A model generated the notes under the pieces. That model did no database searches. It was not told where the DNA came from and worked only from the letters and a program-made list of their open reading frames with translations. The translations under genes and the position numbers were made by a program. Below, piece after piece: positions 1 to 13,986 of a stretch of 64,000 nt of DNA. The stretch comes from Solen grandis. Its lineage: Eukaryota; Mollusca; Bivalvia; Adapedonta; Solenidae. Numbering within the stretch: position 1 is the stretch's first letter; each line of letters opens with the position of its first letter. Where the stretch lies: NCBI GenBank assembly GCA_021229015.1, contig CM037788.1, forward strand, positions 47,097,520 to 47,161,519, read 5' to 3'.

Positions 1-504
1 CTCGATGTCAGGAAAATGATAGGCTGATGACAACCTTTTATTTTATGCTAACTGATCATATACTGGGTTGATATATATGAGATATTACCTGTATCAATCC
101 ACACTGTGGCCGATCTAGATATGCCGGAACTACTTTTTTTAATTAAAAACATTGACAAATGTGTAATTCCGTATTAATTAACGAGCGCGTAGCGCGATTA
201 AAAATATAAAAAAAATGTATTACTTCTGGATGAGATATATTTCATACCCTCTCAAAACAAATATCATGTATATGAATAGTTACTGATGATAATGTTTGGT
301 AATTATATGTTTTTTAAGACAGTCACTTTACTTAGACTGATCCGAGAAAGATTGTTTTGATTCAGTGGGATATATTTTGTTTTTGAACTTAAGTTAATTT
401 GATATTTAGATCAGAGTGTTTAGTTGTTATCGAGAAGATACACCGGCGATACTTAAATCAGTCAAGCAGATTCTCTTAAGGCAGTGGAAAAGAAATGTGA
501 CCGG

Positions 505-775
505 CTATTTGTATACAGCAGGTCGACGAAAAGGACAGGAAATGAATATATATTGGCCTAATATTTGTTTATTTTTCACAACTAGCACTGACAACAGGGA
601 ATACGTTGGATGAGGCAGGAAATCAAAGCTACGTCCAGTTGTTGCAGCTCCAGCAACTTGGTGCGGACAAGTGTAATAACCAGGAGCAAGAAGACGCTTG
701 ATTTTGAATGTTCTCCCTCGATTGTACTCCTCAACCAAATTTTTCACACCAGAATATGAGAAGCGTTTATTACCA
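505..775 (-). CDS. Unrecognised coding-like fragment
   Basis: The minus strand reads in one frame LGNKRFSYSGVKNLVEEYNR, then GRTFKIKRLLAPGYY, TCPHQVAGAATTGRSFDFLP and on to LSVLVVKNK. Its residue composition looks like real protein rather than AT-rich noise, and the local GC content is higher than its flanks. An in-frame TAA lies just upstream and no clear start is present, so it may be one exon or a decayed mobile-element fragment. No family was recognised. Confidence 0.25.
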
Positions 776-3677
776 AGTGTATTTTAACTGTCTTCAGGAA
801 TGTCCTGGGTCAATGTCTTGGGAAATAGAAAAAATGTCCGGCTAGAAACTTTCTGATGTAGCCTCGTATATCAAAGTTGTAAGATCTGTGGGTACTTTTT
901 GCTTTTTGGGTTCGAGCCCTGGTTGCCATGCATAGGAAAGAATGAAAATTAAGAAACATGCAAAATTACCTCTCATTTCATCACAATTACACGCAGTCGA
1001 CACATCCCTCTTATAATTGTTAATTGTGTCTGCTGGATAGTTTGTTTTCTTTTGTAATTAAAGTAGGTGCCTATTTTTCCGATTTTCCCATATCTCCATG
1101 TGAAATATATAATTGTTTAACGTCTATCTATCTAAGGTATGAAGTTTAAATATATGTTCAGAATCACCCTAGTTTAATTAGTTGTTGTCAGGACCCTTAA
1201 ACGATTTGTAGATTTATAAGTCTTTGGCCTAAAGATTGAGTTATTGACAGATGATAGTTCAAGGAGAAAGACCGAAAACGGTCCGATATTTTACTGATAC
1301 TATTAGAAAACGCATATTATAATGTTTTTACATTGAGGCGTTTCTCAAACCTGAAATAGTTTCCCTTTATTGACAATTAAACTCCACAAAATAGGTAAAA
1401 TGAATTGATATATTTTAAGAAATAAAATAAGTAAGAATTGACGCGTACTAATTAACACGAACACATCAAAATGTGTTCACTTCAGGCAAAATCGTTCTGC
1501 ATGCTATAGGTTAGACACTGTTGATTACTATATACCAAAATGTTATATTGGAATAACTTTTAGGCGAAAAGAAAATAGTTATATATTTTATCAAAGCGAC
1601 AGATCGTGTACTTTGCGGTTTAATGTATAAAATTCATACGTTATTTGGCTAAGCACTTATAAGAAACTTTAAACAGTTGTATTACTTTCATTATTGAATG
1701 CGCTAAAGATTAGTGAATTAATTTGTATATATCTGCTTTATATTATTTCTTACATGGTGACTTATTAACTCAATGGGACGGGTGTAGTTCAGCATATTTA
1801 TTTGTCTTGTTATTTTTTAATGTACATTAACATGTTACTATAGTTAAATATATCAATTCATTTTACTTATTTTGTCCTTTATAGGGGCCTTCCTTACGAA
1901 ATATATTAAGATATTACTTAGCTTTGATAAAAATTCACAAATCCGGTGGTTAAAAAAGAAATGTGTTAACTAAAAACAAACAACTCATTTGTAAATTGAA
2001 TGGAGTAAATATATGCATGATGTTCATTTTTATCAAAACTGTGAAATAGACATAGAAATAGAAGATGGCTGATATGGCATATAAGTGAAAAAAGATACTC
2101 GAGCTCCTGTGAGAATATAGAATGATAGAATGATCCCGAAAACCGTATTCACACAAAAACTGCAATCAATTAATGGTTTTACTTAAGTCAAAAACAAGTT
2201 ATTGGTGATAGAGATTGAAGGTGTTTCTGCTTTATCATTCCTATTTTGATTAAAATGAATATAATGGTGGATATTTGTTCATTCCATCTATGAAATAAGC
2301 TGTTTAGTTTTAGCATTACATGCTCTAAAAACACTAATACAATATTACAAAAGCTAATCAGCCTACTGTCCTATCTCTCGGGATAGAAGCTTAAGGGGCG
2401 TCCATTTGGCGCTGGCTTCGGTGTAGCATTTTGAACACAGACAAGATGTCACCTCAACCTGCTACATCATCTCGAATTAAGGGGCAAAGACCTGACGACA
2501 GTTGGATACTTGACTGACGGTGCTTATGTTCAGCAGATTTGTTGTAACTCATCCACATTTGGATTATATTTAATCATTTATCGTTGACCTTAACCGATGC
2601 AAAGTTACGTTGTCTCCTGTTGGAAGGTGGCTTAGAAATGTTCATACTTCATACATTGACTGTTTTCACATCATTTTTCAATATCTCTTTTTATACTAAT
2701 ATTTCATTTATTTTTATTTCATGTCACATTGAATTTATAGCTAAATGATACTTTTTTTTCAATGTAAGAGGTATTTTTTATGTCCTTATCAAAAACTGTG
2801 CACCTTAGGGCAGTCTCTATGAAGTGTCATCAGACATACAGCCGTGACAGTCTCATTACTTACAGTTTGTGGGAAATGATTTATAGGAATGAAGAAAAAA
2901 ATAATCTGGGAACGTTGACTTATTTCTTGTAACAAAACCAATGCTTTCTGAATATTGGTCTCGGTGTTTTACATTTTCTCCTAAGTGACGTTCGCTACGT
3001 AGGATCTGATGACAGTGCATAAAAGGTCGATTCAATTTGACCTTTGATGGGCCAATCAAATTTTCGGCTTCAAAATGCTTGGGTATAACTTCGTGAATAT
3101 TTCAAAGTTAACGTCAGCGAACGGATATTGTAATTTTTCGAATATCACCAAAAGTATTCCGATTTTCAAATTCTAATTGTGTGAAATGCGCATTTTGATT
3201 GGACAATTTCGATATCATTTTCTCATTGATATTCATGATGTTAAGGTCGATTTAAGGCGCCTTTTCACGGGATGATGTCAGATTGTCGTAGCGTAGAGTA
3301 TTGGTGATACGAAGATCTGATTTTTAATGAGATTACATCTTTAGTGAAATATGTATCATTAAAAGAGAAAAATGAATATCACTAAATTTAGATATATTGA
3401 GGTGGCGATATACAAACTTTGACTAGCCTGGTTTTTATTTATAATTGTTTTTTATCAAAGGATTGATATATAACATGACATGGCAGCGAATGAAAACTAA
3501 TTTTATATGAATAAGCAAAATAAAATGAATCTTTCTTTTATCAATTAATAGTTTAAACATTACCGTTTAACATTACTTCTATCGTCTTAATACGCAGCTA
3601 CAATCAGTTATTTTAAAAGCAATAAACATAGAGGATATTTGTTTGTTTTGGGTGAATATGGGATATATCTCATCGAG

Positions 3678-3714
3678 AAGTGATACAATTTTAAATGTGA
3701 AAATTGTATCACTT
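3678..3714. repeat. Perfect 15-bp hairpin before a long T run
   Basis: AAGTGATACAATTTT (3678-3692) and its exact reverse complement (3700-3714) are separated by AAATGTG. A 33-base T run follows at 3729-3761. Confidence 0.6.
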
Positions 3715-3726
3715 AAAAGGGCAAAT

Positions 3727-3762
<36 letters not shown>

Positions 3763-6185
3763 AAAGTTTATAAGGTGACTGACTATTTTCAATCCTGATC
3801 AAATTAATAAACATTTTGTGAGTTACTCAGATTTCCTTAAGGACTCACGAGACACTTCGGTTCGTTTAAATTCAATGTCAACGAAAATCAATTAAAGTTA
3901 CAGCAGTATACATTCCGGAAATTCTTTCTCAGTTGTTCATTTTTTTTTTCACTAAGATAGATACATGTAGTAACGGGCAACCTTTTTGGTTGCTACATTA
4001 TTTATCATACCGTGGTGCTATAATATGGGAATTTCAACAAATTGCAACTGTAAGTTTTTTATATATGTCTGAACATTAGGGTGGTACCGATTCCCTTGAA
4101 TATTCACAACCCCAAATATTGCAACACACGCCATGAACATCCGTATTCGCTAGGATAATAAACAATTAAACAATGATTTATAGGTAGAATCTTGACCTCG
4201 CATTAACATACTAGTGCTTGTGTACACAGTAACAATCACAGTGATATCTGTATGATATATTTATGGTATTACATTTAGGATTAGAACGAAAGACAAAGCA
4301 AATATTGGTCTGTTCCTTTTCATAGAAAATAGAAATGCAGTATGGCAGGTCAGTCAAATTTACATAAAATGCCCAGTTGAAGAGATAATTGCATTGAATT
4401 TACATAGAAGTTAAAAACACAAAGATGTGAATAAGCATTTCTTTCACCGTGTCCATCGCGATAATTGATTAGTTTTTCTGTTACAGGGTCATCAAGCTAA
4501 ATGTTAAAATTGGCCATGCATGACATTTATTTCAAGACACGTGACATTATTCATTTTTATCTAATAATCTCTACACAGAAAGTTTTCAAGCTCTGCTTGA
4601 ACGGAGGATGCTAAATTGTTAAATTCAGAACTTAATGAGTTCTGTTAAGCAAAAATATACGACGAGTTGCTTCAATAAGTATATATTCTTTTCAAAGATC
4701 GCTTATGTGTACTAGTTTTTAATCTTGAAAATAATTTAGAGGTTATTAACGGAGAATTTTCTTCGTTGTGTAAGTGCTTAACGCTCTGACGTACATTATC
4801 AACACTTCACCAATCGAATGAAAAATTTTAAGTTACGAAAAAAAGTTGTTCAACAATTAAACTCCCAGTTGAATACGCCCAATATCTAGAAAACTAGGAC
4901 AACTATTGTCATTGTATGGGCCAGATTGCTCAAGTTTGAATAGAATACTTCGATGTCACACCTTGATAAGTGTTTTGCTTACATCAAAAAGGATACCTCC
5001 AATTTCAAGATCTTCATCTAGTGAGTGGCAAAATATATAAATAGGTCAATTGATATACTGTAGAACCTCCCGTTATATAATTGGATTGGGGGTGGGGTAA
5101 ACAAATAAAAAGATGTTTAAAAATAATACTTTCAAGAATGAAATGAGATTATAGTTAGATGGAATAGGAGAATAATCCTTTTTGAAGCAAACACATAAGA
5201 ACAGGTATAGAACAGAGGGCATAGAACATGACTCAAGCATTGCGTTAAAACACGTGTATGTCACATGGGGTTTTGGTAATTAACTGTGATGCTTCAATTA
5301 ATATACACTTACTAATTCCATCAATACCTAAGTTCCGAACTAATGTGATTTGCATCATAAATATAAATGTGTTGTACAAAGAAGTCATTCAGAAGTTCGG
5401 TTTCACTCTGGTCATCAAGGAATCATCTGCTTTTTGAGATTCTGGGTGTTATTGCCCTGAATTTAATCTGTCTGAAATTCTTTGTAAATATTACGATATG
5501 ATTATCTCATAAATTAAGAATATCAATTTTGTTTTCCTCTATGGGGGATTTTTTACATTAAAAAAATCATTTCACACGTCACAGAACCCGAGAGAAGAAA
5601 TGCTACCAGCTGAAAATTGTCCATATAGCGTGCTTTGGAACATAATAAATACATGCACCTCTGGGGTTAACAGTGGGAGTATCCACGTCTGTTCAATATA
5701 TTCTTACACGTTCCTACACGTCTTAGACTATTTTTGATTTTGATGATAAATGCCCATGATATACGTCTGTCGCTTTTGAACGAGTTTTAACCCTTATCAT
5801 TAAAAATGAAAACCGCAACATGCAATCGATCAAAAAATCCAACGCACGTTCCTCCCGCACCTGGTTTGATTTATTAACAATCTTCTGAAGGTTGTGTAGT
5901 TAGGAAGATAACACCTGCACTTTTTTGCTTGGAAAACCAATAAGAATTTTAACACTCTTTCGCATTATCCGGATAATATTTGTTTACCTCAAAATTCCAG
6001 ATTCATATAGAAATTATCTTTTAAAGCAAGAAGATCGAATACAACCAAAAAAAAATGAAGATTATATTTTGACTTAATTACTGCTATTCTGTGAATAAAT
6101 AACGTTGCGTACATATTTGATCTCGATCTAATGGGGGTCAAAGTACGGCTAATGTCGTGCAAATAACAATCAATTCTTATTCTGA

Positions 6186-6217
<32 letters not shown>

Positions 6218-6397
6218 ATACACATCTCATTGCAGTTCGGACAGGTGCCAACTTTACATTATACTTGTAACGCTGGTAACTCGTATTATGTAATTGATTA
6301 GACCGTCTGACCCGGAACTGTGGAAATATCACACAGGAGAGATATTTTTTTTATTTTTATAACAAAAGCATGCCACTCTAGAGTGACATATAATCAT

Positions 6398-6399
<2 letters not shown>

Positions 6400-6443
<44 letters not shown>
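6400..6443. repeat. (CT)n microsatellite
   Basis: Uninterrupted CT dinucleotides. Confidence 0.95.
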
Positions 6444-6446
<3 letters not shown>

Positions 6447-6716
6447 ACAATGCAATCGTCCTTATCCGTTTATCATGCATTTCTCCCACTCTTTTATGTA
6501 TCACCATTATGGAAAATCTCTTGTATTTCCTTTGACAAGAAATATCCAAGATATGTAATTGTACTACTGCATTTTTTTATATTTCTTTCATTAATTTCTG
6601 TTCTTATATATATATACCTCATACGAGCATTTTTTTTTGCATTAATGATCTTATGTTTATATTTGTTTCAAGTACTGTATCTGTATCATATACGAAAAAT
6701 CTCCATCTATGGGGGA

Positions 6717-6717
6717 A

Positions 6718-6780
<63 letters not shown>
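6717..6780. repeat. (AT)n(AG)n compound microsatellite
   Basis: An AT tract joins directly to an AG tract; the peptide-like runs of Tyr-Ile and Arg-Glu read from it are artefacts. Confidence 0.95.
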
Positions 6781-6781
<1 letters not shown>

Positions 6782-8596
6782 CTATGATAATAGCAAAACC
6801 ATATCACTGTAGAGCTACAAAGATGTAAGTAATATAATGGCAAAATCATACCATTCTTGAGAGAAATTTAACTATTTTCATGTAATAGCAAAATCATAGT
6901 ATTTTGGGGAGACATAACTATTTAATAGCAAAATATTACAAATGAAAGAGACACATAGTTACATCTATTAGCAAGTTCACACCACTCTAAAGAGATATAT
7001 AATTACAAACCATACCACTCAGGAGTAGCAAATGATAATATTATGATAGTAAAATCACGCCACTCTAAAGTAACATTGCAAATCCATATCTCTCGTGGTA
7101 TAAAGTGATACATACGTAAACTACTTTAATGGCAAGATCACATTTCACCAACATGGTCACCTACTGTTACAACGGATTGTAATAATGTATCATTTTATTC
7201 ACATTGCTTACACACTAATGCTATACATACATTTACACCATGCCAATTACAACATTGATTTTCCCACGGGTTTTTTTTTGGGGGGGGGGGGGTTGTATTA
7301 CATGTTTTCATGAATTTAATCACAAAAGTATGCAAAAATATTCTGAAATACTTTATACCCTGAGTGCACACTTTCTCTTGCAACTGGGAATATTATACAA
7401 CGCACTGTAACAGAAATAGCCTAAAAAGAAGTCGAATATTTTCTTTGTATATTATTTTAAATGATTTTTAAAACTAACGGAAAACTTTATTATTTATGCT
7501 TTCACAATAAAATGGTGATAGCTTCATTTTTTTTATTTATTTTTTTTGTCAGAATAAGACGTGCCTTAAATACGTAGCTGTTATCTCGGTCATCTCAAAT
7601 TTGATGAAAGACACAGACATGTAAACTTTATTCGATGACAGTCAGATTTTAATTGACATAAGTATATTTATCTACCATTACTGGACCAGTGTGGCGACCT
7701 GAATGTGTCGATGTGCTATTATTAATGATGAACTGACGACGTTGATCTGATCTGGTTACTTCTAGAGATGCTTCCATCCACAGCCGTCATTTCAAATTTG
7801 GATATATGGAAAGAATTTGTGTTTAGACTAACACTTACACTAGTAATGATACATCAGACATAGACACGTGGTCGGAGGTGGGTAATTCATTTAACACACG
7901 AAAGTGGCGTGCAAGAAGAATGTTAAAAAAGATGGAATGAAATATATTGGACCTGCCGACAAACTGAAAGTGTCAAGTCGTAAGCTTCAGTAACAAATCT
8001 GCAGCTAAAATTCGAGTATGTCTTAACACAGGTTTATAATGACAAATCACATTAATCCTCGATGTTTTGTTCCAGTCGAACGCTTATTACAATAAGCGGA
8101 CTCCCTCGGTTTTCTCTCATGTATTTCTGCTAGCATTTGTTTCCTTGACCTTTAACGTGGCTTTGCTTACGCGATGATACATAAAAACTTATATACTCGT
8201 ACATCAAAACGATCATATATTTAAACCTTAATATCGCGTGGTTTTTATTCCTTTATATTACTAAATATTTTATCGAACAGCGTGAGAAATAGGAACTATC
8301 CTTTTGAATACGTGGTGAGATTTCCAGCGTATCGAAACCATGAACTATGACGTGTACAAGTAAATGGTTTATACTTCAGGTGAGGTAGGAAAAATAACAT
8401 CGTCAGTCCCGAACCACACAGTCTAAAGAAGATTCATTTGAAACTTGCTTCTCCCATAAAGATCCACTAAAACAGCATGGTGGTAATAAATTTTTGATAC
8501 TTGAAACTAAGGAAGGTATAACAAAGTTGTTGTAGAGGACAAAAGTTGTCACAAATTGAATTAACATAGTATATATGTTCTTTTTATCTTTCTTTT

Positions 8597-8875
8597 GTTT
8601 GTTTGATTTTTTGTTTGTTGGGTTTAACGTCCCACCGACACGATTTCAGTCATTTGGAGACGATGTCTACTTGAGACAGATATAGTACTGCCACACTGCA
8701 GTAGATATGTGGCATGATACCACACCCGGTCACATTATCCTGGCACCGGGCCAACCAGTCCTGGAACTACCCTTATATGCTGAACGCCAAGCAAGGGAGC
8801 TATAACAGTACCATTTTTTACGACTTTGGTATGTCGCGGCCGGGGATCTATCTTTCTTTTAAGAACACGTATAAT
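8597..8875 (-). mobile_element. SINE family A, near full-length copy
   Basis: Read on the minus strand it has a tRNA-like head around CCCCGGCCGCGACATACC, then CTCCCTTGCTTGGCGTTC, a body, and a 3' end TCGGTGGGACGTTAAACCCA with an AAAC-rich tail. At least five other copies occur in this window, and their agreement defines the family. No protein is encoded. Confidence 0.8.
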
Positions 8876-9367
8876 GTTATGAGATGTGACGTGCTCAAAC
8901 TGAATACGCTGGACTCATACTGGATGTTAATCACAGACGCTTGACCTATAACAATTTAAAGAAATAGGCATCATCAACTATTTAAGCATTTTAAGCAGTT
9001 CTTGATCAGGGTAGTTTAAACCAGCATACATTTCTGCATCAGGCAATTTTGCTAGATTATTTTCGTATCAAATAACCCTCTTTTTCACTACGAGTAGTTT
9101 CGTCTCTTAGTTGTTGTTGTTGTTGTTGTTTCCGTTAACCTCTCAAATTTAATGAAACATGTCGTTCTAACAATACAATACAGGTTGGCATTGTTTGAAA
9201 ACCTGATCCTCGTGTGTAACATAAACCAAAAAATTACATAGAAAAATGCGACATTGCATTAAAAACTGTGCCACTAGTGTCATCGCCTTGATTTCCCCCG
9301 GCTTGACTATAACGCGAAAATGTACATTCGGGAACAATGCGGTGTCAAAAACAAGACCTATTGGTAT

Positions 9368-9712
9368 TCAGGACGGGTTTTGAAAGACTTTCTTCATCAA
9401 AGTAGGTCAAAGGTCAAGGTCAATTGACCAACTATTGAAGGAATCCAATAAAGAACATAGAAAGTATAGCAGATTAATCAAAGGTGTACAGACGCCGCTT
9501 TCTCATCAAAAGTATGTCTAAGGTCAAGGTCAAAAGGTAACTGCATAATGTAAAATTCCATCCACTTAAGCAACTGTCCAATTTTCTTAAGCAATCTAGT
9601 AAAGGACATAGAATTTCAAGCAGATTTAAAAGGATTAACCTGACCAGACGCCAGATGCCGCCCGACACCCGCCCAGACAAGGACGGAAATCTTCGTTGAG
9701 AAACCCGTCCAT
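9368..9712. repeat. Possible short inverted-repeat element
   Basis: Near-inverted ends GGACGGGTTTTG (left) and GAGAAACCCGTCC (right) bracket about 340 bases that contain a duplicated AAGGTCAAGGTCA motif. The structure resembles a MITE, but no target duplication was evident. Confidence 0.35.
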
Positions 9713-9879
9713 ATATGCCTGGTTGAAATCGTCATTGATAGCTATTACTGTACTATATATTTATTGTCATGTTTCTTTCGCTTTCATGCATGTCACGTTG
9801 AAAGACAGATTTTAACTACGCTTCAGCGTCTTACAACTGATTTTGATTTTTTTTTTTTTTTAATTTTCATTTATTTTGG

Positions 9880-10470
9880 AGGATGTGCTCTGTGGTCTGC
9901 TCTTCTTCGCCACATGGACAAAGTTGGTGATGGTACCAGCTTGTACTTCAGTCTGTTGTGACCTGATCGCAGTCTGACAATGACAACTTGCTCCGGCATG
10001 TGTAGTTGATGTTATGAATCTTTTTCTTGTCGGAGCCTCATCAGTGCCTTGATAATGGCTAATTTCTCTTAGTAGTTTACACTGGTGTTGGGCTTTTCAG
10101 GCTGCGCTCAATGTTTTGCTAGTTTGTCTGCCTTTTCATTTCCAGGAATTCCACAATATGCAGGTATCCACTGGAGGGCAACACTGCATGTTACACTCAA
10201 CTGATGTAGTGCTCTGGCTATAGCTGTGGTGTCTTGGAGTTGATTCAGGGCTTGGATAACAGATTCAGAGTCTGTGAAGAAAACAACACATGAGCTCTTT
10301 TTTACCAGGTCTTCAACTATGGAAATGGCTTCCATGAGTGCTTCTGACTCCGCTGTGCTTCCAGGATAGGTATTTTGACCAGGAGCTAAGGGAGGGGTAA
10401 CCCCGAGAGAGAGGTACTGGGCCAATTTGCACACTATAATAAACCACAGCATCATACAATCAGCGATATG
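9880..10470 (-). pseudogene. LINE RNase H domain fragment
   Basis: The minus strand reads STAESEALMEAISIVEDLV, VVFFTDSESVIQALNQL and ALQWIPAYCGIPGNEKADKL. These are the E, D and H/D-bearing blocks of the RNase H domain found at the C-terminus of Jockey- and I-type LINEs. Past a stop and a frameshift it continues RLRSGHNRLK and CPCGEEEQTTEHIL, the metal-binding tail that follows RNase H in these elements. The first catalytic strand (YTDGS) is missing. No reverse transcriptase is adjacent, so this is an isolated relic. Confidence 0.85.
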
Positions 10471-10738
10471 ACTACATGAACTGATAGATTCATGTATCAA
10501 ACTTATCATTAAAAGTATATCTGCCAAATAATGAGGGTCCGAAAGGTCACATATTAGTGTTTGGCTAAATTTCAATGAAAAGTTAAAAGTCAAGCGTGGT
10601 GAGGTGTATTGGGTATTTTTTTACATTTCCAGAAGGCCTTTATTTCAGATAATTGAATTTGAAAATATAAAGGAAATATGTCCGTTTATTTGTTATCAGG
10701 AAAAAATATATAAAATTTCATAGCTTTGGGGAAGTTTT

Positions 10739-11490
10739 TAGCTCGACTATTGAAGGAATAAAGAGAGCTATTCTCCTCAACCGACCGTCGACGTCGGCGT
10801 CGCCGTAACGGTTAAGTTTTTTGCACCACCTCGATTTTACTGAGCCCCTTAAGGTACTGTTTTGAAACTTGGAATACTTGTATATGACCACCACCCCAAC
10901 CTGTAGGCAAAAGGGGATAACTGTGTCATGGATTTTGACCAAATCATGCACCTTTTTCGACCTAGAATCCCGGTAAAAGATTTGAACGACATTTTTTCAC
11001 TGTTTTCACATCCATTGATGTTTTTCTTTGAAACTGTATAACTGTATGACTATCACCCCTGCCTTTGGTCAAGAAGTGATTACTCTGTCATTGTCAAATT
11101 TGTGTCCCTTTTCAACTTAAAATCTTAATCAAATAGTTCGTATCATCTGAGTTTTCCACTGAAGCCTTGAAGGTGCTTTTTTGAAACTTTGATTGCCTGT
11201 TTATTGTTTATGACCTCTTCCTTCCACGTATAGGGGAAAGAGTACATAACTCTTTCGTGGATTTTAACTAAATAATGCACCTTTTCTGACTTAGAATCTC
11301 AGTTTAGTATTGTTTTTATACTGGCTCACTTTTTCACTGAACCCTTGGAGATACGAGTATTGCCTTGAAACTCGGAATATATGTTTATATCACTTTTTTA
11401 CTTTTTGATAATAAAGTGAGTCTCATTTTGCCTATACTGCATTTTTTTCTACATTGAGTTGAGCGCGCTGTCTTACGGACAGCTCTTGAT
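10739..11490 (+). mobile_element. Pearl-like (Helentron-associated) element with degenerate core repeats
   Basis: It opens with TAGCTC...GAGCTA (10739-10744, 10765-10770) and a CGTCGACGTCGGCGTCGCCG tract. About three and a half diverged repeats of roughly 185 bases follow; landmarks that recur are GATTTTGACCAAATCATGCA / GATTTTAACTAAATAATGCA and CTTAGAATC. It ends with the hairpin GCTGTC-TTACG-GACAGC (11467-11483) and CTCTTG. This is the architecture of bivalve pearl elements; membership is inferred from structure. Confidence 0.6.
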
Positions 11491-12051
11491 GTATATATTT
11501 TGGTCCAGACACAATGACTATTTTTGCTTGTAGTGTAGTATCTCTATATGTGACTTATAAAACAATCAAAAAATTAATCAATCAACAAATTATAATGAAA
11601 TATTCTGAAATATATCATTTTGAAATATTATTAAAATATATAGAATGCAATATTTCTATTTCTAATGGTTTAATTTTTTAACCAATTTAAGAAAACAGTG
11701 GTTTTTTACTGAAAGCTTAATCTGTAAAACGAACATGTTGACCCCCTATGTTTATAGTCTAACAGGCCCGGATTCAGCGGTGGGAGGGGGGCAAGGGGGT
11801 CATGCCCCCTCCCCACCCACCCCCGGCTTCCCTGGTCATACATTTTTCTAGGCTATAAAATCCATTGATTAAATAATGTTTGTGCTGTCTAGAGGAAATC
11901 CCCATTGTGGGCCCCCATATTGACCATCCGCATGACCTCCTGACCAGCCAGACTCCTATTGTCTTATGGCCCCCTGCTGTTTATGTGTAGGAAATCCGAA
12001 TAGGTAGTCATCCATGACTGTGTGATAAGCATGTGTTTATTGTTCTGTGCA

Positions 12052-13195
12052 GACCTAAAATAGCAAAACAGCAAAATAAGGTATAACCAAATCACCCCAT
12101 AACCTAAATCTATATATAATTTGAATAACCAATAACCAAACAAGATAGGGAAAGAGATAAAAACATACATTCAAAATAGGGCAGTCCCCATTGTGCTGTT
12201 TGGAGGGGACAATTCAGAGACCTTAAGTCTCGTTGGGCGTACATATACCCATCCCCTCCGGGCATCACAGTGGGGACCTAAAATAGCAAAATAGCAAAAC
12301 AATGTATAAATCAAATTATCTCTAATTAGTAGAGAGTAAAAATAAGCACAAAAAAAATTAGTACTACCACAAGGTGAGGATGGGAAGGGTGGGATATTCA
12401 TAATAAGTAGGTGACAAGTGACACCAGGTCAAAGAATAGTCACAAGTCACAAAAAGGGTGGGAATTAAAAGAAATGCGCGACAAATTAAAAGACAATTTT
12501 AATAAAGAAAGCATATTAAAGGAAATTACGGAGTGATGTAGAGGGCAAAACAGAACAGTCTGTATGCCCAAAACACCAATCCGTAAACATGAGCAAGAAA
12601 CGCGCGGAAAATTTAAGATATTACCACGGACACGAAGTAACATAAAGTCGGCAATTTTCAATAATTTAAAAAATATTTGTAAAACTCTTATAAGTAATAA
12701 TATGCCGACAAAACTCTAAATTAGAGTTTAAATTTAGACACTTTGGCTGAACCATTTATAAGGAACTCTTCCTTACTAGCATATTTGCTATCAAAATTCA
12801 AAAAAGGGAAATTCCCCTTTTCTTTTTCTTCAATGTCGTTCTTTTTCTTTTCTCTCCTCAGAGACCGGAAACAGAGATAGAAGGGTGTACATAGACCTGA
12901 TTAAGGCCAATTCTTTTCTAACTATTACAATTGTCTATCCTCTGACTATAATATAAACCTACCAAAAAAGCAGCACTCTCTTGCTGCTGGAGGTTACTCT
13001 GGTCCGACAAAGAAACAAAAAGTCTACCCCTATGAGCCCTTTTGGACCACAGTCCAAAAGGGACAAAATATAAATGTACACCCGGATATCTCTAAAAGCA
13101 ATTTATTTGGCAAACTATTTTCAAGGACTTAGTTATTTGGCACTTTTTTTTAAAAAATTCTTTAAACACTTAAGTAAAAAAAAAAAAAAAAAAAA
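12052..13195 (+). mobile_element. Poly(A)-tailed retroposon of unknown source inserted in copy A
   Basis: The segment ends in a run of about 20 A (13176-13195) and is flanked by a 9-bp direct repeat TTCTGTGCA (12043-12051 and 13196-13204). Copy B lacks it: there the equivalent bases near 46985-47010 run straight through. This fits target-primed reverse transcription of an RNA. The motif GACCTAAAATAGCAAAA occurs twice about 220 bases apart near its 5' end, and an 11-bp stem hairpin lies at 13039-13066. No coding frame was recognised on either strand. Confidence 0.7.
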
Positions 13196-13986
13196 TTCTG
13201 TGCAAATTGAATGACACGTTCACTGATTAACAAGCATTGCCTAGTGATACTTAAGGACATGTCGTCTGCAGTGCGTTCTTATAACTAAATAAAAATAGGC
13301 AGTTTATATATATATATCAGTAAAACTATTCTAGACAAATGCAGTTTCAGAAATAGTATAAAAAAATAGATATGTAAAAAATTCCAAATTCTACTAAGCC
13401 CAAAGGAATTATCATTTAAAAAAAAATAACTTTTACTAAATCTAATCAACGAATTTTTATTTCACTTTTCTCTACATGTATAAAATTTTAAATATTGAAT
13501 TAAAAGCGAGCAAATTAACTGCAAGGTTAATGAACTATCAGGTATGAAAAATTGCCGATTTTGTTTTTGAAAAAGTTTTTTCTTTTTACGAAACAATTAG
13601 ATTTTTCTTAATTAACTCCCCTAAATATATTTCCTGAAAGGAATAAATACAAACAGTAAGCTTATACATCATCATGTTCACTTTTCTTAGTATTTACGTG
13701 TATATTTTAAATTTATAAAAAGGAATAAGAAATGAAAATTGATTTTTTTATCTGCCATAATTTGGGACAATGTTTATGTAGATTATGATTACTAATTCAA
13801 ATCAAATCCAGGTAATCAGTCGTTGAGCAGTGTTACTGATAAGTCAATGAATACTAATGCACAAAAAAGCACAATTTATGTGCGAAATAAAACGGATATT
13901 TAAGATTTTTATGTTAAAAATCAACAAATATTATCACTGAATAATATTTGTTTTATCACAGATTTAACACTTAGAAGTGAAAAAGC

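Larger units (their letters stand above)
1..8590. other. AT-rich non-coding stretch
   Basis: Apart from the coding-like fragment at 505-775, the hairpin at 3678, long T and A runs (3729-3761, 6187-6216), microsatellites and a G run at 7279-7292, I see no gene, RNA or recognisable mobile element. Possible frames are short and AT-driven. Confidence 0.6.

Noticed and set aside
885..930. B-box-like GGGTTCGAGCCCT
   Set aside because: No matching A box or SINE body was found around it.
8714..8944. 76-codon plus-strand frame
   Set aside because: It lies on the antisense strand of SINE family A.
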